Shown here piece after piece: positions 19,701 to 27,200 of a stretch of 64,000 nucleotides of DNA. The position numbers and the translations under genes were made by a program. Every line of letters begins with the position of its first letter. The first letter of the stretch is position 1. The notes below the pieces were generated by a model, which had not been told where the DNA came from, did no database searches, and worked only from the letters and a program-made list of their open reading frames with translations. Origin of the DNA: DATKHR01 sp036557365 (lineage in GTDB: Bacteria; Acidobacteriota; Vicinamibacteria; Vicinamibacterales; CAVVIG01); assembly GCA_036557365.1 (NCBI GenBank), contig DATBHR010000098.1, positions 372,001-436,000 on the forward strand, given 5' to 3'.

Positions 19701-22607
19701 GACGACGTGGGCGTCGCAGGATACCGCCTCGAGCGCTGCCAGGGAGTTGGCTGCTCCGCGTTCAACAAACTCGGCACGACCATTACTGGCACGAGCTTCA
19801 GCGACACGGCGCTGAGTCCGAATACCAGCTACAGCTACATCGTGCGGGCGCAGGACGCTGCCGGTAACCTCGGGCCGTACTCGAACGTCGGCAGTGCGAC
19901 AACACTGGCAACCAACCCGCAGCTGGTGGCCGCGTTTTCCTTCGATGAAGGTACCGGTACGACAGTCAACGATCTTTCGGGAAGCGGAAATAACGGGACC
20001 GTTGCAAACGGCAGCTGGTCGGCAGCTGGCAAATTTGGAAAGGCGTTGAGCTTCAACGGCGTTAACACGCTACTCACCATTCCTGATTCGCCGTCATTAC
20101 GTTTGACTACGGGTATGACGCTCGAAGCATGGGTCAACCCGTCGTCGACCTTGGCCGGCTGGCGAGACGTTGTATACAAGGGGAATGATAACTACTACCT
20201 TGAGGGCTCGACGTCGAACGGCACTCCTGGCATCGGTGTCACGATCGGGACGGCGACGGAAGCGATTGCGGCGAGCGCGTTGCCGGTGAATACCTGGACG
20301 TTCCTGGCAGCGACTTACGATGGCACGACATTGCGCTTCTACGTCAATGGCACGCAGGCGGCGAGCCAGACAAAATCAGGCTCCATTCTGACATCCGGCA
20401 ACCCGCTTCAGATCGGCGGCGACAGCATCTACGGTCAATTCTTTTCGGGGATGATTGATGAAGTGCGCGTCTACAGTGTCGCTCTTTCAGCGGGTCAGAT
20501 TCTCTCCGACATGGCCACGGCCGTCGGACAGTCTTCGGCGGCTCTCAGCCTGAGCTCGGCAAGCCTGAACCTCGGAAACGTTACCGTCGGTACCGTCAGC
20601 GCACCACAATCCGTCACCATCACGAACGGCGGCAGCCTGCCATTGAACATCGGAAGCGTCACCATAACTGGCGTAGACGCGTCCAACTTTGGGCAGACGA
20701 ATAACTGTGTCGGAACGGTCCCACCGCAAGGCACATGCTCCATTTCGGTCACCTTCACTCCGAGCTCGGGCGGCGTCAGTACCGCAACGCTGGCGATCAC
20801 CGACAATGCGCCCGGCAATCCGCATTCAGTGTCGCTGACCGGAAACGGCACGGGTTTCACCATTTCGCCCACGGCGACCGTATTGACGCCTTCCAGGACC
20901 CAGCAATTTACAGTGAGCGGTGCAGGGACCAGCTCTGTCGTCTGGTCGGTCGACGGCGTCGCCGGCGGCGACGCCACGCTCGGCATGATCACCACCAACG
21001 GGCTTTACACGCCGCCGAGCACGTCGGGCGTGCACAACGTCACTGTCGCCACCAGCGACGGCACCAAGTCGGCGACCGCAACGGCGTACGTCTCGACAAA
21101 TCCCGGTATGTTCACGCATCACAATGACAACCAGCGGACGGGTCAGAACCTGGGAGAAACCGTCCTTACTCTGTCGAACGTGAGCACCTCAACCTTCGGT
21201 AAGCTTGGCACCTTCACGACCGACGGCATTTCTCACGCTTCGCCGCTCTACGTGGCCAACGTGAACATCCCGTCCGTCGGGAGCCGCAACGTCGTCTATG
21301 TTTCGACAGAACACGACAGCGTCTACGCCTTCGACGCGGATGCGTTGACGGGTAACCCGCTCTGGCACGTCAGCTTCATCAATCCGTCAGCAGGCATCAC
21401 GACGGTGCCGAATGGAGATACCGGCGAATGCTGCGACATTCAGCCGGAGATCGGCATCACCGGCACGCCCGTCATCGATCCCTCAACGAGCACGTTGTAT
21501 GTGGTCGCCAAGACGAAGGAGGGATCCAACGTCTATCGCCAGCGCCTCCACGCGCTCGACCTCGCGACCGGCGCCGAAAAATTCGGCGGACCGGTTCTGA
21601 TCCAGGCGACCGTCGCCGGAGGCGGCGTCGGATCCACCAACGGTCAGCTTCCGTTCGACTCGCTGAGAGAGAATCAGCGGACGGCGCTGCTGCTCCGCAA
21701 CGGCGTCGTGTACTTCGGGTTCGGCAGTCACGGCGACAACGAGCCCTATCACGGGTGGCTGATGGGCTACAACGCCACAACCCTTCAGCAGGTGCTCGTA
21801 TTCACGAGCACGCCGAACGGCGAGGGCGGCGGCATCTGGCAGAGCGGCGGCGGTCTGGCGATTGATTCGGCAGGCAACTTCTTCTTCGCGACTGGCGACG
21901 GGACGTTCAGCGTCAACAGCGGCGGCGTCGACTACGGCGACAGCTTCGTCAAATTCAATCCGTCGTCAGGCGTCGTCGACTACTTCACGCCGCATGACGA
22001 GAGCAATCTGAACGTCAACAATCTCGATCTCGATGCCGGCGGCATGATCCTGCTTCCCGATCAAACCGGCGCTCACCCGCACATCCTGGTCAGCGCGGGG
22101 AAGAACGGCTCGGTCTACGTCGTCGACCGCGACAACATGACGCACTTCCATACCAGCGACCAGAACGTCCAGACGCTGGTGAACGCCTTCCCCTTCGGAA
22201 CCCCGCTGCCGGGCAACTACAGTTCGCCGGTGTACTTCAATGGCGCCGTGTACTTTGGCCCGGTGTCGGACGTGGTTCAGGCTTTCAAGGTGACGAACGG
22301 ACTGCTGTCGACGTCGCCGAGCTCGACGACGCCTCAGGCGTTCCCGTATCCCGGCGGGGCGCTGTCCATCTCGGCCAACGGGACGAGCAACGGGATCCTC
22401 TGGGCGGTTCAGAAGAACGGGAGCGCGTCCGGCACGCTGCACGCGTATGACGCGAGCAACCTGGCGTTCGAGATCTATAACAGCGACCAGGCCGGAACGC
22501 GCGACACGCTGGACGTCGCGGCGAAGTTCAGCATCCCGCTCGTGATCAACGGCAAAGTCTTCGTGGCCACCGAGAGCAAGCTTGTGGTTTTCGGACTCTT
22601 GCCGTAA
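16740..22607 (+). CDS. Giant secreted Fn3/LamG/beta-propeller protein 1
   Basis: About 1,955 residues from ATG 16740 (AAGGA nine bases upstream); residues 1-36 form a signal peptide. Order of parts: module A (about 40-246), four Fn3 domains (251-645), a second module A (648-853), two Fn3 (856-1057), a LamG/concanavalin-like domain (1061-1258, EAWVNPSS and IDEVRVYS), a choice-of-anchor or ASPM/Hydin-type Ig domain (1266-1372), a bacterial Ig-like segment (1373-1455) and a PQQ-type beta-propeller (1456-1955, with VYAFDADALTG and VYFGFGSHGD). Every Fn3 has an ERCQG..C cysteine pair, probably a local disulfide. No sortase, PEP-CTERM or type IX signal is visible at the end. Module A (AYVQSNSAVPQ to the QLVAFR end) is a repeated unit I do not recognise. 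Likely an extracellular adhesin or glycan-binding protein. Confidence 0.85.
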   Translation: MRFVRVAGIKRAACLSALIVIIAIAAALRPSVAVLEAQTTIAYVQSNSAVPQSSQTSVSVTFSAAQTAGNLDVVVVGWNDAVSQVQSVVDSQGNVYALAVGPTVRAGFGSQSIYYAKNIKPAAAGGNIVTITFDQPAAFADVRIAEYRGLDPANPVDVTAAAQGSSTAANSGSVTTTTANDLLVGANLVSSLTGAAGSSYTARVITVPDGDILEDRIVTATGSYSATATLAPSGQWIMQLVAFRAAPTGPPDTQAPTAPTTLAATATSGTQINLGWTASTDNVGVTSYLIERCQGAACATFAQVGTASGVAFSNTGLTNGTSYSYRVRASDAAGNLSPYSNTATASTPDTQAPSAPAALAVTASSTTQINLAWTASTDNVGVTSYLIERCQGVGCSTFAQVGTSSSASFGNTGLTASTSYSYRVRATDAAGNLSGYSNVATASTPAAPDTQAPAAPSTLNAAATSASQINLTWTASTDNVGVTSYLIERCQGTGCSSWAQIGTATTPLFASTGLLASTSYSFRVRATDAAGNLSDYSNVATTSTQAADTQAPTAPSNLSASASVSTQVALTWTASTDNVAVTSYLIERCQGAACSTFAQIATISAVSFNDTAVSASTSYSYRVRATDAAGNLGSYSNVASVTTPTAATAAFVQSNSATPQTSQATVVVPFTGVQSAGDLNVVVVGWNSSVGTVQSVTDSRGNSYALAVGPTVSSGFATQSIYYAANIAAASAGANSVTVTFAAAVPFADIRIAEYSGISPINPVDVVAANQGSGASSDSGSVTISGAPSLLVGANMVSSTTTAAGTSFTKRIITTPDADILEDRIVTTVGSYNATATLASGTWIMQMVAFKVGQALPDSQPPTAPASLTATPVSGTQINLAWAASTDNVGVTAYRVERCQGAGCSSFVEITALSGTGTSYSDTAVVANTSYSYRVRATDAAGNLGGYSNTASATTPAPDTTPPSAPGTLTATAFTGTQINVQWGAATDDVGVAGYRLERCQGVGCSAFNKLGTTITGTSFSDTALSPNTSYSYIVRAQDAAGNLGPYSNVGSATTLATNPQLVAAFSFDEGTGTTVNDLSGSGNNGTVANGSWSAAGKFGKALSFNGVNTLLTIPDSPSLRLTTGMTLEAWVNPSSTLAGWRDVVYKGNDNYYLEGSTSNGTPGIGVTIGTATEAIAASALPVNTWTFLAATYDGTTLRFYVNGTQAASQTKSGSILTSGNPLQIGGDSIYGQFFSGMIDEVRVYSVALSAGQILSDMATAVGQSSAALSLSSASLNLGNVTVGTVSAPQSVTITNGGSLPLNIGSVTITGVDASNFGQTNNCVGTVPPQGTCSISVTFTPSSGGVSTATLAITDNAPGNPHSVSLTGNGTGFTISPTATVLTPSRTQQFTVSGAGTSSVVWSVDGVAGGDATLGMITTNGLYTPPSTSGVHNVTVATSDGTKSATATAYVSTNPGMFTHHNDNQRTGQNLGETVLTLSNVSTSTFGKLGTFTTDGISHASPLYVANVNIPSVGSRNVVYVSTEHDSVYAFDADALTGNPLWHVSFINPSAGITTVPNGDTGECCDIQPEIGITGTPVIDPSTSTLYVVAKTKEGSNVYRQRLHALDLATGAEKFGGPVLIQATVAGGGVGSTNGQLPFDSLRENQRTALLLRNGVVYFGFGSHGDNEPYHGWLMGYNATTLQQVLVFTSTPNGEGGGIWQSGGGLAIDSAGNFFFATGDGTFSVNSGGVDYGDSFVKFNPSSGVVDYFTPHDESNLNVNNLDLDAGGMILLPDQTGAHPHILVSAGKNGSVYVVDRDNMTHFHTSDQNVQTLVNAFPFGTPLPGNYSSPVYFNGAVYFGPVSDVVQAFKVTNGLLSTSPSSTTPQAFPYPGGALSISANGTSNGILWAVQKNGSASGTLHAYDASNLAFEIYNSDQAGTRDTLDVAAKFSIPLVINGKVFVATESKLVVFGLLP
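17491..18680 (+). repeat. Four tandem Fn3-coding repeats of about 300 bp
   Basis: Four successive units of about 300 bases inside giant protein 1, alike in DNA as well as protein (recurring GACAACGTCGGCGTSAC-type stretches). A second pair lies at 19306-19910. The related gene at 24256 has three (24970-25865) plus two (26500-27100). Unequal recombination between units is a likely cause of the copy difference. Confidence 0.8.
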
Positions 22608-22644
22608 CCGGGCGGCCCCGCGGACCCGAGTTCTGCGGGAAGGT

Positions 22645-24063
22645 TTGCGGACGTCAAAGCGAGTGCTTGCACTCGCTGCGGTGTTCGCGCTTGCGCGAGG
22701 CTCCATCCCAGGGGCCTCGCCGGCATTTCCGCTGAAGGTAAGCGCTGACCGACGCTACCTCACCGATCAACACGGGACTCCGTTTCCGATTCTCGGACGA
22801 ACTGCCTGGTTCGTTCTGTCCCTGCCGGCGGCCGACTATCGAACCTTCATCGATGACACGGTTGCCCGCGGCTTCAATTCGATCGAGTTTCACGTAATCG
22901 ATCACGATCCGCGCGGTTACCGTCCGCCGCTGAATGGCCGCGGCGACGTTCCGTTCCTCGAGACAGTGTCCGGACGTAAGTGGGATGGGACATCGTCCGA
23001 CGATGCACCCGACTTCACGACGCCAAACGAAGCGTACTGGTCATTTGTCGACGAGTTCCTGTCTTACTGCGAGTCGCGCGGCGTTGCGGTGCTCATGTTT
23101 CCTGCTTATGTCGGTGCGAAGGGTGGGAATCAGGGCTGGATGCAGGAGATCACGCACAACGGACCCGATCGAATGCGCGCGTATGGAAAGTGGCTTGCGA
23201 CCCGCTACCGACATCAGGCGAACATCATCTGGATGATGGGCGGGGATATGGGGACTAGCCGCACTCCATTCGATGGTGAGCAGACGGCCGCGGAGGCCGC
23301 GCTACTTACGGGCATCACGAGTGTGGTTGATCCACGCTCGACTCTTATAAGTGCCGAATGGAGCACTGAGTCGATTGCTACAGATCAGCTTACATTCGGT
23401 ACCTTCATGACGATGAACGGCGCTTACTCGTGGACGGGCGATGTCAGCGGTCAGGGTCGTCGTGCATACGCTTACGGGGAAATGCCCTCGTTTCTCCTCG
23501 AGGAGCCCTACGATGAGGAAGGACGCGACGGAAATCGCGTGAACAGCAGCGCGAGCCAGCCGGTGCGACGATTCGTGTGGTGGGGGTGGCTGTCGACGAT
23601 AGGCGGATACGTTGCAGGAAATGGATATGTCTGGCCCTTCAATCCGCCGGTTTGGCGTTTCCACCTCGATACACAAGGTTCTCGCGATCTGGCTCGCCTG
23701 AATCGGTTTATCCGTTCCATTCCCTGGTGGACGCTTGTCCCGTCGGGGTTGAACGGCATGCGAACCCTGGTCGTCGGGAACGGATCGACGCCGGGTACTC
23801 CCGACTATATCGCCGCGGCCGCGTCACGGGACGGCGTGCTTCTCGTCGCCTACGTTCCTCCGATGCATCCGAATTCTTTTTCGATCGACATGCGTGCGAT
23901 GGCGAGAACGGTGAGAGCGCGCTGGTTCGATCCGACCGCCGGTATCTATCTGACAATCTCCTCCGACCTTCCCAACACCGGCATTCGAATGTTCGTCCCG
24001 CCGGGTACCAATTCCGCGGGTTCCACCGATTGGCTTCTGGTGTTGGACAATCGGGCGCGATGA
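22645..24063 (+). CDS. Secreted apiosidase-like glycoside hydrolase (DUF4038, GH140-type)
   Basis: About 472 residues. The start is uncertain: TTG 22645 gives a proper n-region (RTSKRVLALAAVF) and follows GGGAAGG very closely; GTG 22663 is the alternative, and the open frame reaches back into the upstream gene. The mature chain opens with LKVSADRRYLTDQHGTPF and LGRTAWF, the start of the DUF4038 TIM barrel. IIWMMGGDMG (near residue 199) and LLEEPYDEEG (near 285) match the places of the catalytic acids in apiosidase-like enzymes. The end (VRARWFDPTAG, then FVPPG) is the small beta-sandwich named putative collagen-binding domain. It should cleave a branched or pectin-like glycan outside the cytoplasm. 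It lies between two giant glycan-binding-type proteins. Confidence 0.82.
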   Translation: MRTSKRVLALAAVFALARGSIPGASPAFPLKVSADRRYLTDQHGTPFPILGRTAWFVLSLPAADYRTFIDDTVARGFNSIEFHVIDHDPRGYRPPLNGRGDVPFLETVSGRKWDGTSSDDAPDFTTPNEAYWSFVDEFLSYCESRGVAVLMFPAYVGAKGGNQGWMQEITHNGPDRMRAYGKWLATRYRHQANIIWMMGGDMGTSRTPFDGEQTAAEAALLTGITSVVDPRSTLISAEWSTESIATDQLTFGTFMTMNGAYSWTGDVSGQGRRAYAYGEMPSFLLEEPYDEEGRDGNRVNSSASQPVRRFVWWGWLSTIGGYVAGNGYVWPFNPPVWRFHLDTQGSRDLARLNRFIRSIPWWTLVPSGLNGMRTLVVGNGSTPGTPDYIAAAASRDGVLLVAYVPPMHPNSFSIDMRAMARTVRARWFDPTAGIYLTISSDLPNTGIRMFVPPGTNSAGSTDWLLVLDNRAR

Positions 24064-24255
24064 ACCCATCCCGGCCTTCGCGATCGCGTCACTGAGTTTT
24101 TGGCGCGTTCCTCGGTTCCTGATCCAAAAATTCTCTCAGCGCTATTGCGTAAGCAGCCAACCACTGGTACGCTTTCGCGCGGTTTACCGCACTTCGTGTA
24201 GTCTCGGACACGTTCGCTTTGCTGAAATGCAAAGGCTTCTCTCTACGATGACCCG

Positions 24256-27200
24256 ATGAGTCGTCGACCGCTATCGAGTTCATTCTCACGAATTGGGTTC
24301 GTTCTTCTATCGCTTGCGACTGGTCGAAATCTCGCAGCGCAACCCGCAATCTCTTTCATCCAGGTCAATTCTGCGGTGCCGCAAAGCGCGCAAGCGACAG
24401 TGAGCGCGAGCTATTCGGCCGCGCAGACCGCCGGTGATCTGAATGTCGTCGTCATCGGTTGGAATGACACCAGCGCGCATGTTCAGTCCGTGGTGGATTC
24501 GAACGCGAATGTTTATGCGCTCGCGGTGGGGCCAACCGTACGGGCCGGTTTTGCGACGCAATCCATTTACTACGCGAAGAACATTCAGGCGGCAGCCGCC
24601 GGCGCCAACGTCGTCACGATAACTTTCGATCGAGCGGCACAACATCCCGACCTGCGGATTGTCGAATACAAAGGGCTCGATACTGTCAGTCCCCTTGATG
24701 TCGTCGCTGCCGCGAGCGGCAACTCGAATTCTTCGAGCAGCGGTAGTGGACGGACCACCAACGCCAACGATCTAATTGTCGGCGCGAATATGGTCGCGAC
24801 CAGAACTACCGCGGCCGGCAGCGGTTTCGTCACGCGCATCATCACCAGTCCGGACGGTGACATTCTCGAAGACCGCGTTGTCACCGCCGCTGGCAACTAC
24901 AGCGCGACGGCGACGATCTCTAAAGGCGCCTGGGTCATGCAGTTGGTGGCATTTCGAGCGGCCTCCGGCGCGCCTCCGGACACACAGGCTCCCTCGGCAC
25001 CCGCCGGACTCGCGGCGTCGGTGGCTTCGAGCAGCGAAGTCGATTTGACGTGGACGCCTTCGACAGACAATGTCGGCGTCGCCAACTATCTGATCGAGCG
25101 CTGTCAGGGGAGTGGCTGCACGTCATTCGCGCAGATTGGGACCACGACGACTGCGTCATTCAGCAACACCGGACTAGCTGCATCGACGACATATCTCTAT
25201 CGTGTCAGGGCCACCGATGCCGCTGGGAATCTAAGTGGCTACTCGAATATTGCATCTGGAACAACTCAGGCGGGGGTCGACACCATACCTCCCAGCGCAC
25301 CGTCCAATCTCGCGGCGAACGTTGCGTCCAGCGCGCAAATCAACTTGAGTTGGGCCCCTGCCACAGACAACGTTGCCGTCACCAACTATCTGGTCGAGTC
25401 GTGCAGCGGCGCGAACTGTTCCAGCTTTGCCCTGGTCGGCGGGACGGCTGGGACGACCTTTAGTGCAGCGTCTCTGAACCCGTCGACAAGCTACAGTTTT
25501 CGCGTGCGGGCGGCTGACGCTGCCGGCAATATCGGTCCTTATTCGAACACGGCCGTCGCGACGACTCAGGCTGTTCCTGACACTGACCCGCCGACTGCGC
25601 CGAGCACTCTTACGGCGACCGCAAGTTCGGCGACTCAAATCAATCTTGTCTGGAGTGCCGGCACCGACAACGTCGCTATCACAAACTATCTAATCGAGGA
25701 GTGCGTCGGCCAGTCCTGCACAGCGTTCGCGCAGGTCGCGGCCACGAGCGCAACGACGCTGTCGAGAACGGGCCTTGCCTCGTCGACCACCTACAGCTAT
25801 CGCGTTCGAGCTGCGGACGCCGCTGGAAATCTCAGCGTCTATTCGCCGATTGCCACCGCGATGACTTTCGCATCGGCGACGATCGCGTTCGTTCAGACAA
25901 ACAATGCCGTTCCGCAGTCGTCTCCGACGTCCGTCTCCGTCGCTTACACAGCGGCACAATCGGCCGGCAATCTGAACGTGGTCGTGATTGGCTGGAATGC
26001 AGCGACTGGAACGGTGCAGTCAGTCACCGACACGGTAGGTAACAGCTACGCACTCGCGGTCGGGCCAACTGTTCGGTCGGGATTCGGCACGCAGAGCATC
26101 TACTACGCCGCGAATATCCGTGGGGCCGCCGCCAACGGTAACACCGTCAAGGTCACGTTCAATGCTGCGACGTCTCATCCGGACATTCGTATTGCCGAAT
26201 ACAGGGGGATCTCGCTCAGCAATCCGGTGGACGTCGTCGCCGCCGCCACCGGCAACAGCGCAACGGCCAGCAGCGGCGCTGCGACAACGACCAGCGCGAA
26301 CGACCTCATCGTCGGTGCCAATCTGGTTTCTTCGTTCACGACGGGTGCAGGCACTTCGTTCACGAGCCGCGTGATCACGAGTCCGGACGGTGACATCCTG
26401 GAAGATCGCATCGTGACCGCGATCGGCAGCTACAGTGCGACAGCGCCACAGTCGTCCGGCACTTGGATCATGCAGATGGTCGCCTTCAAGGGTGGATTTT
26501 CCGGCCTCGATACGCTGGCTCCCACGGCACCTGGAAGTCTGACTGCAGCTCCTGTTTCAGCAGGCGAGATCGATCTCGCCTGGAATGCATCGACGGATAA
26601 CGTCGGAGTCGTCAACTACCTGATCGAGCGCTGTGCCGACGCCGGGTGTTCCAGCGCTGCCCAGATCGGCACGAGTGGAACGACATCGTACAGCGACACG
26701 ACCGTTGCGCCCGCTACCGCTTACACCTACCGGGTTCGGGCGACGGACGCCGCCGGCAATCTAAGCTCTTACTCGAACACCGCAACGGCCACGACGCCGG
26801 ACACCGACACGCAGCCGCCCTCGGCACCGGGAACCTTGACGGCCACCGCGTTCAGCGGCACGCGTGTGGACTTGTCGTGGGGACCAGCTACCGACAACGT
26901 CGGCGTGACCGGATATCGAGTGGAGCAGTGCTCTGGCGTCGGTTGCACCAGCTTCGTCAAGCTGGCGACCGTGACTGGCACGACGTACAGCGACACTGGT
27001 TTGACCCCGAACACCTCGTACAGCTACGTCGTCCGCGCGCAGGATGCCGCTGCTCTCCTCGGTCCTTACTCGAATGCCGCGACAGTGGCGACGCTGTCCA
27101 CTGTGCCGGAACTGGTCGCGGCATATGCATTCGAAGAGGGTTCGGGAACCACGGTGACCGACCTTTCGGGCACGCATAACTCCGGAACGCTTCAAGGGGG

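Noticed and set aside
17491..19910. Regular repeats that could suggest CRISPR or satellite DNA
   Set aside because: The 300-base period codes for Fn3 domains in frame; there are no short identical repeats with unique spacers.
22658..22675. GCGAGTGC-TT-GCACTCGC palindrome at the start of the hydrolase gene
   Set aside because: It lies within coding sequence for the signal peptide; no T-run and no sign of a regulatory role.
24097..24190. Strings like TGGCGCG and TGGTACG upstream of giant protein 2
   Set aside because: -24-like boxes are present, but GC at -12 is missing or one base off, so I did not call a sigma-54 site.
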